This document shows, piece after piece, positions 14,194-23,192 of a stretch of 27,099 nt of DNA. Numbering within the stretch: the stretch's first letter is position 1; each line of letters opens with the position of its first letter. Under the pieces are notes generated by a model. That model was not told the DNA's origin. It did not search any database and saw only the letters and a program-made list of their open reading frames with translations. Both the position numbers and the translations under genes were made by a program. Source of the stretch: Pseudobutyrivibrio sp. (GTDB taxonomy: Bacteria; Bacillota_A; Clostridia; Lachnospirales; Lachnospiraceae); assembly GCA_024691465.1 (NCBI GenBank), contig JAILNO010000196.1:1-27099 (forward strand). The letters are read 5' to 3'.

Positions 14194-15333
14194 CTATGTA
14201 TACTTGTGATGCTCCTGCTTCTCTAAGTACATAAGCCTGTCGATGATATTCTGAAACTGCTTAGCTGACAAACCACTATCGTGGGAATACTTGTGGAATC
14301 CACAGCTCACATCTACCCCCTCAGGCCACCCATATCTCTTGCCTATCTTATAGATGGCATTATGTGTGTCGTCTATCTTCTTAGATACCTGGTCCTCATC
14401 GGTTTCTCTGGTGATAACACAGAACTCATCACCACCGAACCTACCTATGTAAGTATTCTCTCCAAATATATCCACCAGCGTCTCAGCTATACTCTTAATA
14501 GCTCTATCGCCAGCCTCGTGTCCCAAACTATCGTTAATCTCTTTGAAATTATCTACATCCATCATGATGGCCAGGAAATCTCTGCCTGATGATGCTGCAC
14601 TCTTAATCATCTCCTCCATCCTGATATCCAAGCCACGACGGTTGAGCACACCTGACAGATAGTCCATATTAACATCCCTGCTCTGGTACGAGAAAAATAG
14701 TATCAGGCATCCTAAGGCAATACCCGCATAGGTAGTATCTAAATTAGCCAGGAATATCTGGAGTATGGCTCCTATTAATGAGAATATTGGTAGGAACAAC
14801 AATGTCTTCTTATACTCACTCATAATGCTATCCTTGAAAGCTATTGCATATACGGATAACAGGGCTATGAAAAGTAACATGAGGCCTGCTCTATAGTAGA
14901 AGAATGTCCCTCTGTAATAGATTCCATTTTCAAAATAAAAGAACCACCTAAGGTTAAATATAGTAGATATCAATACAATGGCCGCGTTCCCCACCGCAAA
15001 GATCTCAAAAGCATATCTAAAGGCCATCCTGCTCTTGCTCTTATTATCATCCATCCAACAATCCATGTAATAGATTGCAAAGAGTATGTCCAATGGATCC
15101 AGTAAGAATATAATGAAGTATCCAATCTCAGCAAGTAATAGATAATTATCTGGATGCACTTCCCCTATCCTACCTATGGTCTCTGAAAGTAGTAAAACAA
15201 GGGTACACACAAGAATGGCAGAATATTTCCTGCCCTTTTGCAATCTGGATGTTTTATTCTGAAATATAAGAAGCAATATTAAAAGAAATGAAGTGAAAAA
15301 ACTCAATATCGCCCAACTTGCTACATCTATCAT
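14194..15333 (-). CDS. Membrane-bound diguanylate cyclase (GGDEF)
   Basis: A 379-residue protein predicted to make c-di-GMP from two GTP. The N-terminal half (about 5-215) has six or seven hydrophobic helices forming a membrane sensor that I cannot assign to a named family. The GGDEF domain spans about 222-379: DYLSGVLNRRGLD, the metal/GTP region MMDVDNFKEINDSLGHEAGD, and the signature GRFGGDEF (300-304). All catalytic residues look intact. The inhibitory I-site RxxD is absent (GENT at 291-294), so product inhibition of the usual kind is not expected. The start at 15333 is chosen because GAGGA stands seven bases upstream and a TM helix begins at once; an upstream in-frame ATG lacks this. There is no EAL domain. 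Confidence 0.92.
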   Translation of the reverse strand: MIDVASWAILSFFTSFLLILLLIFQNKTSRLQKGRKYSAILVCTLVLLLSETIGRIGEVHPDNYLLLAEIGYFIIFLLDPLDILFAIYYMDCWMDDNKSKSRMAFRYAFEIFAVGNAAIVLISTIFNLRWFFYFENGIYYRGTFFYYRAGLMLLFIALLSVYAIAFKDSIMSEYKKTLLFLPIFSLIGAILQIFLANLDTTYAGIALGCLILFFSYQSRDVNMDYLSGVLNRRGLDIRMEEMIKSAASSGRDFLAIMMDVDNFKEINDSLGHEAGDRAIKSIAETLVDIFGENTYIGRFGGDEFCVITRETDEDQVSKKIDDTHNAIYKIGKRYGWPEGVDVSCGFHKYSHDSGLSAKQFQNIIDRLMYLEKQEHHKYT

Positions 15334-15438
15334 AATCGTCCTCGTTATAGATAATATGCTATTAATAAAGCACCACACTGAAAATATCTTATCATAATAA
15401 GTGTAAAAATCTGTGAATTCAGGACACAAAAATAAAAA

Positions 15439-15474
15439 CCCTCTTTAATTAATGTAAGTGCTAATTAAAGAGGG
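15439..15474 (-). terminator. Terminator of the epimerase gene
   Basis: CCCTCTTTAATTA and its exact complement form a 13-pair stem around a 10-nt loop, followed on the minus strand by GTTTTTATTTTTG. It lies just after the epimerase stop codon. Confidence 0.88.
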
Positions 15475-15479
15475 TAAAA

Positions 15480-16355
15480 TTAACAAACTATTATCTCGTA
15501 GCTGGCCTCAAAACTCTGTCCTGGAAGTAAGCTATTAGAGTGCTCTCGCTCCTCTAGATGCTGATTGAATCCCACTCTATCGCATCGTCCATACCATGGC
15601 TCAATACATACGAAAGGTGCATGCTTCATAGTAGGTGACCACACACCGAATAGAGAGGATGGACAAGTAACTGCCACCATATCCTGACCATTATCATCCA
15701 CTATAGTTACCCTATCAGCCTGGCTATCCTCAATTATAAGTGCATCCTTGGCAAATAGTTCATCTGACATCCTAAGGATTCCCTTATCAAGCTTATATGT
15801 ATCCTGATTGTCAGATAGGCATCCTGAACCACCATCATCAATTAAATTAGATACGATGGAATCCAGCGTCTCATCCCCCTTAGTGAACCTGAGAGTGTAT
15901 GTATCCAAGTCACAGTTGAAGGCAGGATGTGCTCCGATTGAGAAATACATGGTCTCATCATTAGTATTATCAACCCTCCAGCTGACTACTACCCTGTCAT
16001 CCTCCAGAATATATCCAATGATTAACGTAAATGCGAATGGATATTTCTGTAAGGTACTCTCATCACTCATAAGCTTAAAGTACATATCCTTATCACTCTG
16101 AGACACCAGGCTAAACTCCATATCTCTTGCAAAGCCATGCTGCCCCATCTCATAGGTCTTACCCTTATATATAGACTGCTTGCCATAATAATTACCCACC
16201 AGTGGGAATAACACAGGAGAAGTCCTGCCCCAATATGTACTATCTGCCTGCCACATGAGTTCCTTGCTATCGGATATACGGATTAAAGACCTAATCTCTG
16301 CTCCATGGGAATCAACGGTAAGCTTAAGCTTATTATTCGATATTGTATATTCCAT
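15480..16355 (-). CDS. Aldose 1-epimerase family protein (LacX-like)
   Basis: Cytosolic beta-sandwich enzyme of 291 residues from the galactose mutarotase superfamily, LacX-like branch. Signature residues: H73 in MGQHGFARD, H143 in IGAHPAFNC and E252 in CIEPWYGRCDR, matching the usual His-His-Glu set. It probably interconverts alpha and beta anomers of a sugar or sugar phosphate; the exact substrate is unknown. The start at 16355 has AAGGAG at proper spacing, while a longer in-frame reading would run into the upstream terminator. It follows sstT on the same strand, separated by a terminator hairpin that appears to contain this gene's own promoter, and is closed by a strong terminator, so it is probably monocistronic. 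Confidence 0.9.
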   Translation of the reverse strand: MEYTISNNKLKLTVDSHGAEIRSLIRISDSKELMWQADSTYWGRTSPVLFPLVGNYYGKQSIYKGKTYEMGQHGFARDMEFSLVSQSDKDMYFKLMSDESTLQKYPFAFTLIIGYILEDDRVVVSWRVDNTNDETMYFSIGAHPAFNCDLDTYTLRFTKGDETLDSIVSNLIDDGGSGCLSDNQDTYKLDKGILRMSDELFAKDALIIEDSQADRVTIVDDNGQDMVAVTCPSSLFGVWSPTMKHAPFVCIEPWYGRCDRVGFNQHLEEREHSNSLLPGQSFEASYEIIVC

Positions 16356-16385
16356 ATCACGCTCTCCTTTAATATATCTTGCTAT

Positions 16386-16414
16386 ATTATACAAAAAGGA
16401 GTTTTGCAATGCAA
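16386..16414 (-). promoter_or_regulatory. Promoter of the epimerase gene, overlapping the sstT terminator
   Basis: On the minus strand TTGCAT (16409-16414), a 17-bp spacer and a perfect TATAAT (16386-16391) lie 30 nt before the start codon. The -35 box and much of the spacer are the sstT terminator hairpin and its T-run. Confidence 0.55.
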
Positions 16415-16420
16415 AACTCC
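16398..16420 (-). terminator. Terminator of sstT
   Basis: GGAGTTTTGC and its exact complement form a ten-pair stem around a three-base loop, followed on the minus strand by TTTTTG, 26 nt after the sstT stop codon. Confidence 0.85.
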
Positions 16421-16445
16421 TCATAGTCATAACCCGATTTAATTA

Positions 16446-17699
16446 TTAGATATCTACCTTAGTATTACCACCTAAGAATGTAGGAAGCGACTTGCCATCA
16501 CGCTTCCACTGTGAATACTCTGCTGTGGCAGCGAACATTACATCACCTGATGAATTAAGAGCTGTCTCAACTGAATCCTGAACTACACCGATAATGAATC
16601 CAACTGCTACTACCTGCATGGCCACATCTGAATTAACTCCGAAGAGTGAGCATGCCATAGGAATGAGTAGTAGTGAACCGCCAGCTACACCTGAAGCTCC
16701 GCAGGCAGCCAGAGTAGCAATGAATGCAAGGATGAGTGCTGTAACAAAAGATACCTGAATACCTACTGTATTGGCCGCAGCAAGCGACATAACTGCAATA
16801 GTAATAGCTGCTCCATCCATATTTATAGTTGCTCCTAGAGGAATAGATACTGCGTACATTTCTCTATCCATGCCAAGCTTCTCACAAAGTTCCATATTAA
16901 CAGGAATATTAGCTGCTGAACTACGTGTGAAGAATGCTGTCACACCTGACTCCTTAAGGCATCTGAATACAAGTGGGTAAGGGTTGGTTCTAAGTGTAAT
17001 AGCTGCAAGGAGTGGATCAACCACCAGGGCAACCACCAGCATACAGCCAACCAACAATGCAAGTAACTTGCCATAATCTGTGAATATAGCCAAACCATTA
17101 GTAGACACATTAGCGTACACAAGACCCATGATACCAAATGGTGCTAAGTTAATAATCCATCTGACTGCCATAGATACGATATTGGCAATATCTTCCATGG
17201 TCTTCTTGGTAGTATCTCCAGCAACTCTCTTAGCAGCAAGTCCTAGGATAACTGCCCAGAAAAGAATACCGATATAACGTCCCTCTACGATAGCCCCCAC
17301 TGGATTGCCTACCATATTAGTAAGAAGGTTAGCAAGCACTTCTCCCACACCTGTAGGAACTGTATCAGCCTCAGCTGCCTCGCTGAGCATGATAGTCTGA
17401 GGAAAAATGAAGCTGCCCACTACTGCAACTACTGAAGCAAGAAGTGTGCTGGCCATATATAGGATAATAACAAGACCGAATCTACGATCCAGTTTATCGT
17501 TACCCTGTGCCAAAGCAGAAATAACAAGTACGAATACAAGTACAGGAGCTACAGCCTTAAGTGCTCCTACGAAGATGGTTCCAAGCAAGGAAATCACCTC
17601 GAGATTATCGAATAATAATCCAAGCACTGCTCCGATAACTAATCCGCAGAGAATCCTGACAATTAAACTGACACTGTTGTATGCTTTTACGAGTTTCAT
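16446..17699 (-). CDS. sstT: Serine/threonine:Na+ symporter
   Basis: Membrane symporter of 417 residues in the dicarboxylate/amino acid:cation symporter family, SstT branch, importing serine and threonine with sodium. Length and layout agree with characterised SstT proteins (about 414 residues). Diagnostic stretches include LGTIFVGALKAVAPVLVFVL near the N-terminus, YIGILFWAVILG, the hairpin region FFTRSSAANIPVNMELCEKL, SIPLGATINMDGAAITI, ACGASGVAGGSLLLIPMAC and QVVAVGFIIGVVQDSVETALN. Eight or so membrane helices and two re-entrant loops are expected. GGGAGA precedes the ATG, a promoter lies at 17749-17777 and a terminator follows, so it stands alone. It is divergent from the MCP gene. Confidence 0.95.
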   Translation of the reverse strand: MKLVKAYNSVSLIVRILCGLVIGAVLGLLFDNLEVISLLGTIFVGALKAVAPVLVFVLVISALAQGNDKLDRRFGLVIILYMASTLLASVVAVVGSFIFPQTIMLSEAAEADTVPTGVGEVLANLLTNMVGNPVGAIVEGRYIGILFWAVILGLAAKRVAGDTTKKTMEDIANIVSMAVRWIINLAPFGIMGLVYANVSTNGLAIFTDYGKLLALLVGCMLVVALVVDPLLAAITLRTNPYPLVFRCLKESGVTAFFTRSSAANIPVNMELCEKLGMDREMYAVSIPLGATINMDGAAITIAVMSLAAANTVGIQVSFVTALILAFIATLAACGASGVAGGSLLLIPMACSLFGVNSDVAMQVVAVGFIIGVVQDSVETALNSSGDVMFAATAEYSQWKRDGKSLPTFLGGNTKVDI

Positions 17700-17748
17700 A
17701 TAGTATATCTCCCTATAAATTATTTGCCATAAATGACATGTTGAGGAT

Positions 17749-17777
17749 ATTTTATCGTAGTAAAGTATTAAAGTAAA
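17749..17777 (-). promoter_or_regulatory. Sigma-A-type promoter for sstT
   Basis: On the minus strand TTTACT (17772-17777) and TAAAAT (17749-17754) are 17 bp apart, in the divergent spacer with the MCP gene. The leader is about 45 nt long. Confidence 0.45.
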
Positions 17778-17817
17778 TAGAATATAGTTTTAACTTATCC
17801 AAAAATATTGTTATTTG

Positions 17818-17847
17818 TTGCAAAGTATTTCCAAAATATGACATAAT
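17818..17847 (+). promoter_or_regulatory. Possible promoter for the MCP gene
   Basis: TTGCAA (17818-17823) and CATAAT (17842-17847) are 18 bp apart, about 75 nt before the start codon. No sigma-28 motif is seen, which is unusual but not rare for chemoreceptor genes. Confidence 0.35.
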
Positions 17848-17922
17848 AATATAACAAATAGCTGACATCAAAAGAGGTTTCTGAGATTTCAACTAAATAT
17901 AATGTATTGTGAGGGAATTAGT

Positions 17923-19725
17923 ATGAAAAGATCTAAACGCAAACTTAGCCTAACGGCCATCCTACTCTCAGTAATAATTCCACTATTTATTGCTGTAATG
18001 GCATGTGATGTCTACAGTGGAATTCAAATGAGACACATTCAAGCCACCGATGAAGAAACCTATTACACTATGCTGTATGGAATCAGCACCGACTTACTCA
18101 ATGCAGATAGAGACCTATACCAAGCTATGCTGTCTGGCACACAATCTATCGCATATGCGAAATATGCAGATGCCAGGACATTAGAGGGGTATGCCACCGA
18201 CTACAATGACAATGTAGCTCAGGTAGAAGCAGGTGTTAATGAGGCCATAGAGCTTGCTAAGAAGAACGACTTCTTATACACCAGTGTCACGGCTGAAAAC
18301 GGTGAGAACTTGGCAACAGCCTATGAGAATTTCAATACTCATTTCAATAACTGGAAGAGTGACTATGATGTAACTAATCGAAGTGGAAATACAGATGCAT
18401 GGGGTAGCAACTTTATTTCTACACGAGAAGAGCTCAGCACCATGAACGATATTGTAGAGGCCTGGGCTTCTATGGAGAATGAATATAATCAGAAGAATAT
18501 TAGTACGATTGTTACATCTACTACTATTATCTTCTCTGCTATCGTGATAGTACTCTTGATATTTACAATCTATATATTAAGAAGTATCACCAAGAGTCTT
18601 AAAGAGATTACTGTGGACATCAAGAATCTATCCACTGGAGATTTCGTAACTAAGATTAAGACTAATACTTTCATATCTGACTTCTCCAATATAGGAGACT
18701 CACTTGAAAGTATGCGACACGATTTAAGAAATGCACTCTCACGAATCATAGATCACGCGCATGATGTCAATGCTAAGGCAGAACAGACCATGGAGAATAT
18801 CTCTGTATCGCAGCAGACTACTAACGATATCAGTTCTGCTGTATATGATATAGCCGAGGGTGCTACAGCCATGGCTCAGGACGTATCAAGCACCGCTACT
18901 ATTACCACAAGCATAGGTGATTCAGTAGACAATGTACTAGATTCAGCTAATGGCAATTTAGATAAGGGACAGATGGTATTCGACGAATCATCTAAGCTCA
19001 AGGATAAGCTAGAGCAGATTAAGATTCAGGATCAGCGTACCGATGCAATTGCTTCTGATGTAGCTAATTCAGTAGGCGAGACTGCCAGCGTAGTATCACA
19101 GATTACTGAAGCCGCTGAAGGAATTATCAATATTTCCAGTCAGACTAATCTCTTGGCCCTCAACGCTTCTATCGAGGCTGCACGTGCTGGCGAAGCAGGT
19201 AAGGGATTCGCAGTCGTTGCTGACAATATCAAGAACCTGGCTGAGGAAACTAATAACCTGGCTGGCGAGATTACAGGAATGCTTGCTACTATCACAAACT
19301 ACTCTGATACTAATAAGAAATTAGCTGAAGATATCAAGGCTGCCACAGCCAGCGAAGCTCTCGCCCTGGAGGATATGAGCGAATCCTTCGATGAGATGCT
19401 TAGACTCCTACAGGAGACTGAGGTAGGCAACCACCAGATTGTAGAGCTGGTCAAGTCAGTTAACACAGACAAGAACAGTATCCTCAGTTCTGTAGATTCC
19501 CTATCAAGTATCTCAGAGGAGAATGCTGCAAGCACTCAGGAGACCAGTGCTAGCCTCACTCACTTAGACTCAAGCATGGAGGCTATAGTTCAACAGGCCA
19601 ACGAGCTCAAGTCTATTTCAGAAGAGCTTACGGAAAATGTACGATACTTCAAGGTAGAGCTTCCTCCAGAAGTCATAGCTGAAGTAGAAGCCAGAAAGGC
19701 TAAAGAAGCTAAAGAAAAGAAATAA
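17923..19725 (+). CDS. Methyl-accepting chemotaxis protein
   Basis: Transmembrane chemoreceptor of 600 residues that would control CheA through CheW. Visible order: TM1 about 10-28, a helical extracytoplasmic sensor about 30-193 (four-helix-bundle type), TM2 about 195-219, HAMP about 221-275, then the cytoplasmic coiled coil. The conserved hairpin tip is present (about 406-436, [29 protein letters not shown] split over the signature). The tail is Lys/Glu/Ala-rich and lacks a CheR-docking pentapeptide. The start at 17923 has GAGGG nine bases upstream; an in-frame ATG at 17902 lacks a ribosome binding site. No CheA, CheW or flagellar genes are in the window. The ligand is unknown. Confidence 0.95.
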   Translation: MKRSKRKLSLTAILLSVIIPLFIAVMACDVYSGIQMRHIQATDEETYYTMLYGISTDLLNADRDLYQAMLSGTQSIAYAKYADARTLEGYATDYNDNVAQVEAGVNEAIELAKKNDFLYTSVTAENGENLATAYENFNTHFNNWKSDYDVTNRSGNTDAWGSNFISTREELSTMNDIVEAWASMENEYNQKNISTIVTSTTIIFSAIVIVLLIFTIYILRSITKSLKEITVDIKNLSTGDFVTKIKTNTFISDFSNIGDSLESMRHDLRNALSRIIDHAHDVNAKAEQTMENISVSQQTTNDISSAVYDIAEGATAMAQDVSSTATITTSIGDSVDNVLDSANGNLDKGQMVFDESSKLKDKLEQIKIQDQRTDAIASDVANSVGETASVVSQITEAAEGIINISSQTNLLALNASIEAARAGEAGKGFAVVADNIKNLAEETNNLAGEITGMLATITNYSDTNKKLAEDIKAATASEALALEDMSESFDEMLRLLQETEVGNHQIVELVKSVNTDKNSILSSVDSLSSISEENAASTQETSASLTHLDSSMEAIVQQANELKSISEELTENVRYFKVELPPEVIAEVEARKAKEAKEKK

Positions 19726-19732
19726 CCAAAAT

Positions 19733-19764
19733 AAAAGTAGTCGCCGTAAAAGGCGACTACTTTT
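19733..19764. terminator. Bidirectional terminator between MCP gene and sugar permease gene
   Basis: AAAAGTAGTCGCC and its exact complement form a 13-pair stem around GTAAAA, with T-runs available on both strands. The permease stop codon is almost touching the stem. Confidence 0.9.
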
Positions 19765-19765
19765 T

Positions 19766-20614
19766 TTATTCTTTGACACCACCTAGTGCCACTCCTGCAA
19801 TTATAAACTTAGAAAGTAATAAGTATGCAACTATGATTGGTACTATAGCAACTGTAATCATCATATATACCTTACCCATATCGAAATTCATATAATCAGC
19901 ACCTCTAAGTGTAGCTATGAGAATAGGTACTGTGGACTTCTCCTTGGACTGTAATACCAGGGCTGGAACGAAGTAATTGTTCCATGAACCTACAAAAGTA
20001 AAAATAGCTTGAACAGCAATAGCTGGCTTCATTATCGGAAATACGATTCTATTAAAGATACTTAATTCCTGACATCCATCTATCCTGGCTGCCTCCACCA
20101 GTGAAAGCTGTAGATTGGATTGCAAGTAACTGTACATGAAATAGAATACAGCTGGACTGGCAATTGAAGGTAGTATCAGAGGAATCAAGGTATCATAGAA
20201 TCCCATATTAGTAATAAGTCTTAGAAAACCTAATGCAGTAACCTGTGTAGGCATTACTAAGATAATCATAATAAATGTAAATGCCACCTTCTTAAGCTTA
20301 AAATCATATACATATAATCCGTAAGCCGTAAGGGCTGAGAAATATGTGCAGATGGCTGCACAACAGCTTGATACGATGATACTGTTAAGGATACCTTTCA
20401 TCATAGGAAATGTTCCATCGTTAGCTACAGCCTTGAAGTTATTCATAAAATTACTTTTAGGAAGAGCTGAGAAGCCCTTTTGTAATTCCGCATGAGAGCA
20501 TGTGGAATTGATTATTAAAATGTAGAAGAAGAACAAACACATGAATGACAGAATTATAAGTGCCATATGTGCTATTAAGCTTCTTGCTACCTTGCTTACA
20601 TTCTTTCTCTCCAT
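19766..20614 (-). CDS. CUT1 carbohydrate ABC transporter permease, MalG-like
   Basis: Inner-membrane permease of 282 residues with six predicted helices. The ATPase-contact EAA loop reads EAARIDGCQELSIF followed by IVFPIMKP, as in MalG-type subunits. It would pair with the MalF-like subunit encoded just upstream: that gene's TAA is separated by one base from this ATG, and the AAGGAG site lies within the end of the upstream gene, so translation is coupled. A longer in-frame start at 20677 would overlap the upstream gene widely and is not preferred. No ATPase gene is in the cluster, so a shared MsiK/MsmK-type ATPase encoded elsewhere is likely. Confidence 0.93.
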   Translation of the reverse strand: MERKNVSKVARSLIAHMALIILSFMCLFFFYILIINSTCSHAELQKGFSALPKSNFMNNFKAVANDGTFPMMKGILNSIIVSSCCAAICTYFSALTAYGLYVYDFKLKKVAFTFIMIILVMPTQVTALGFLRLITNMGFYDTLIPLILPSIASPAVFYFMYSYLQSNLQLSLVEAARIDGCQELSIFNRIVFPIMKPAIAVQAIFTFVGSWNNYFVPALVLQSKEKSTVPILIATLRGADYMNFDMGKVYMMITVAIVPIIVAYLLLSKFIIAGVALGGVKE

Positions 20615-20615
20615 T

Positions 20616-21572
20616 TTATTTCTCCTTATTCCTCTTAAGCCTCTTTTTTCTGGCTCTTGCTTCCGCCTTGATATCATCTACATTTCCGTTAACCATCCTA
20701 TAGACTATCAAGCATAATATTCCACTGACAATAAACAGATATACTGAAAGTGCTCCTGCTCTACCGTAATCTGGAGCTCTAAGCAAGTTGTTAAGCCACA
20801 TAATTAATGTGTAGCTGGATCTGTTAGGATTACCCTGTCCATTAGTCAGTATCTGTGGAACATCAAACATCTGTAATCCACCTATTAAAGAAGTAATAAG
20901 AGTGTAGGTCAAAATAGGTCTGATTAGAGGTAGTGTAATATGGAAAAATGACTGTCTAGGAGTGCATCCATCAATGGAAGCGGCCTCAAAAATATCTGGA
21001 CTAATGCCCATGATGGCAGCCATAAGCATAATGGTGGTATTTCCAAACCACATTAGAAAATTCATCAGTGCAATAAGTAATCTGGTTCCTAAAGCAGTTC
21101 CCATGAAATCTATAGGCTTAGCTGCTAATCCTAAACCTACTAAGATATTGTTAACAGGACCTGATGTAGAAAACAGTGTAAAGAACAGCATTGCAAAAGC
21201 TGATGCCATTATTAAATTTGGTAAATATATCACCACTTTAAAAAATTGTTCTCCATGAATCTTGAGACGCATATCCACAAACCATGAGGCAAGTAAAAGT
21301 GCTATGACAATCTGAGGAACAAAACCAATAATCCATAGGGTAAATGTGTTTCCCATATAGGTGAAGAAATCCTTACCCATCACATTGATATAGTTATCAA
21401 ATCCCACGAAATTAGGTCCTACTATTCTAAGTCCTGAGCGATAGTACTCGAAGAAGCTATACCTAATCGTGTCTAAAAGTGGTATTAATGAAAAAATAAT
21501 ATAAGTCAAAAAGAATGGAAGAATACAAATATATCCCCATTTTGCTCGACTTATTCCGCTATGCTTTTTCAT
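20616..21572 (-). CDS. CUT1 carbohydrate ABC transporter permease, MalF-like
   Basis: Membrane permease of 318 residues with about six helices, beginning with a basic segment and the first helix at about 13-34 (YICILPFFLTYIIFSLIPLL). The EAA loop is EAASIDGCTPRQSFF followed by ITLPLIRPIL. A Lys/Arg-rich C-terminus ends the chain. It forms the heterodimeric channel with the MalG-like protein and receives sugar from the lipoprotein encoded upstream. AAGGAG precedes the ATG. The 69-nt spacer to the binding-protein gene carries a ten-pair hairpin that probably lowers permease expression relative to the binding protein. Confidence 0.93.
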   Translation of the reverse strand: MKKHSGISRAKWGYICILPFFLTYIIFSLIPLLDTIRYSFFEYYRSGLRIVGPNFVGFDNYINVMGKDFFTYMGNTFTLWIIGFVPQIVIALLLASWFVDMRLKIHGEQFFKVVIYLPNLIMASAFAMLFFTLFSTSGPVNNILVGLGLAAKPIDFMGTALGTRLLIALMNFLMWFGNTTIMLMAAIMGISPDIFEAASIDGCTPRQSFFHITLPLIRPILTYTLITSLIGGLQMFDVPQILTNGQGNPNRSSYTLIMWLNNLLRAPDYGRAGALSVYLFIVSGILCLIVYRMVNGNVDDIKAEARARKKRLKRNKEK

Positions 21573-21592
21573 AAAAAATCTCCTTAAAATCA

Positions 21593-21616
21593 GGAGGCAG
21601 GCATGAGCCTACCTCC
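21593..21616 (-). terminator. Intercistronic hairpin between binding-protein and permease genes
   Basis: On the minus strand GGAGGTAGGC pairs with GCCTGCCTCC (one G-T pair) around TCAT, then TGATTTT follows. The short T-tract suggests a leaky terminator or an RNA 3' stabiliser that gives more binding protein than permease. Confidence 0.6.
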
Positions 21617-21641
21617 CACAATCCATAAAACAATTCAATAA

Positions 21642-23036
21642 TTATTCAGGCCAATTAACAGCTGTTATATCTGGATATCTCTCCATAATAGCCTTCTCGA
21701 AATTAGCCTTAGCTGTATCGTAGTCTACCTGTCCCTGGAAATAATCACCGAATGCATTCTGGATGAGCTCAACACATCCTTGATCATATGGTGAAAGTGT
21801 AGTCATCTCGATTGATGATGCTGCTGGCTGGAAGTACTTAAATGGATTCTCACCACCTAAGAATTCAGCACTGAAGCTCTCATCCTCTGCTATCTCCTTC
21901 ATACCAGTCTGAGTATTAGTGAAGTCGAGATAGTCCTTTGTAATCTGCATAAGATTATCCTTATCTGCTGTTACTGCAAGCATAATCTCCTTAACATGCT
22001 CTGGGTTGTCTGTTCCTGCACAACCATGTACGAATGAACCACCCCAGTTGAATGCCTGTGGACCATCGGTAACAGCCCATGCTCCAGCTTCACCATCCCA
22101 GTTAGGATTGAGTACGAAGTCAATTCCCCATGCTGGAAGTAAGAAACCGAATACCTTAGACTCAGAACCCATAGACTTGTTCCAGTCATCTGTCCACTGT
22201 CCCTTGATGTTCTTGTCGAATAAACCAGCGTCTACCCACTCTTTAGAATCATTAATCCAATTGATAATCTGTGGATCTACATTGATCTCAGTACTGCCCT
22301 CTGCAACCCATGGCTCAGAGATGCTGTTACCATATGCTCTGAATGTATCAGCATATGTTGCAAGAGTGAAATAGCCCTTAGCCTTAAGCTCCTCACCAGA
22401 AGCCTTCATAGTATCCCAATCAGCTACCTTCGCATGAATCTCATCAGGATCATCTGTTCCGAATACATCAGTAGCAATATCTCTTCTGTATGCGAATAGA
22501 CATGGGCATGCCTGCCATGTAGAACCTCTCTGAACTCCATTAGCATCAGAAGCTACTGTCTTAGTGAATTCGTACTGATCAGATAAATCTGCTGCTGGAT
22601 CTATGCCAAGCTCTGTAAGTGGAATAGCTACATCAGCTGCTGCATCTGTATACTTAACTACATAGTCTGTCTCTGATAAGAACATATCAATCTTGTCATC
22701 AGCTGCTGCAGTTCCCTGATTCAATAATGCTTCATCTAACTTACTCTGATATACACCATCCTGATTAGGATTAACTGTCCAATGTATCTCAGTTCCATCT
22801 GTAAGGTATGTAATTGTTCCGTCCTCTGATGTATGATCTACCTTATCATACACAGCCTCTACTCTGGTTCTGAACTCATCATTCCAGCAGTAGATATTAA
22901 TTACCTTACCTTCTTGGCCGCCATCAAAATAGCTGCTGGTAGCTGCTGCATTGTCCACACTATTACTTCCCCCGCAAGCTGTAAGCCCTGAAAGCATAGT
23001 AAGTGCCATCATAAGACTAACCACTTTCTTTTTCAT
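21642..23036 (-). CDS. Carbohydrate ABC transporter substrate-binding lipoprotein
   Basis: A 464-residue lipoprotein that captures the sugar outside the cell. The N-terminus is a type II signal peptide with lipobox LTAC and lipidated C21, followed by a Gly/Ser/Asn linker. The mature part begins KVINIYCWNDEF and has the length of CUT1 cluster extracellular solute-binding proteins. Aromatic residues typical of sugar sites are present (for example WQACPCLFAYRRD and LPAWGIDF). The substrate cannot be read from sequence; the neighbouring GH3 gene favours a beta-linked glucoside or oligosaccharide (inference). AAGGAGG precedes the ATG. It is the first gene of the transport operon and diverges from the AraC regulator. 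Confidence 0.93.
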   Translation of the reverse strand: MKKKVVSLMMALTMLSGLTACGGSNSVDNAAATSSYFDGGQEGKVINIYCWNDEFRTRVEAVYDKVDHTSEDGTITYLTDGTEIHWTVNPNQDGVYQSKLDEALLNQGTAAADDKIDMFLSETDYVVKYTDAAADVAIPLTELGIDPAADLSDQYEFTKTVASDANGVQRGSTWQACPCLFAYRRDIATDVFGTDDPDEIHAKVADWDTMKASGEELKAKGYFTLATYADTFRAYGNSISEPWVAEGSTEINVDPQIINWINDSKEWVDAGLFDKNIKGQWTDDWNKSMGSESKVFGFLLPAWGIDFVLNPNWDGEAGAWAVTDGPQAFNWGGSFVHGCAGTDNPEHVKEIMLAVTADKDNLMQITKDYLDFTNTQTGMKEIAEDESFSAEFLGGENPFKYFQPAASSIEMTTLSPYDQGCVELIQNAFGDYFQGQVDYDTAKANFEKAIMERYPDITAVNWPE

Positions 23037-23076
23037 TACGTTTCCTCCTTAGAAATCTTCTATATTGGGTAACCCC

Positions 23077-23088
23077 TTAATCGATTAA
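23077..23088. promoter_or_regulatory. Perfect palindrome in the divergent binding-protein/AraC promoter region
   Basis: TTAATCGATTAA is a perfect 12-bp palindrome with a central CG, lying 41 bp before the binding-protein start codon. Its form is like LacI-family operators, although the local regulator is AraC-type, so a second regulator may act here. Confidence 0.45.
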
Positions 23089-23127
23089 TATCTTAATTCT
23101 AAGCGGTTTTTTCCTATATCAAATTCA

Positions 23128-23156
23128 TTGCTAAAATATAAAAATCATGCTATTCT
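23128..23156 (+). promoter_or_regulatory. Sigma-A-type promoter for the AraC regulator gene
   Basis: TTGCTA (23128-23133) and TATTCT (23151-23156) are 17 bp apart, 36 nt before the start codon. Confidence 0.4.
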
Positions 23157-23192
23157 TTCTCTAAATTTGTATTTGCATTTATAGGAGATGAT

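Noticed and set aside
17700..17922. Small RNA or sigma-28 promoter in the largest spacer (sstT/MCP)
   Set aside because: The region is very AT-rich with only sigma-A-like boxes. No stable hairpin with a T-run and no sigma-28 pattern was found.
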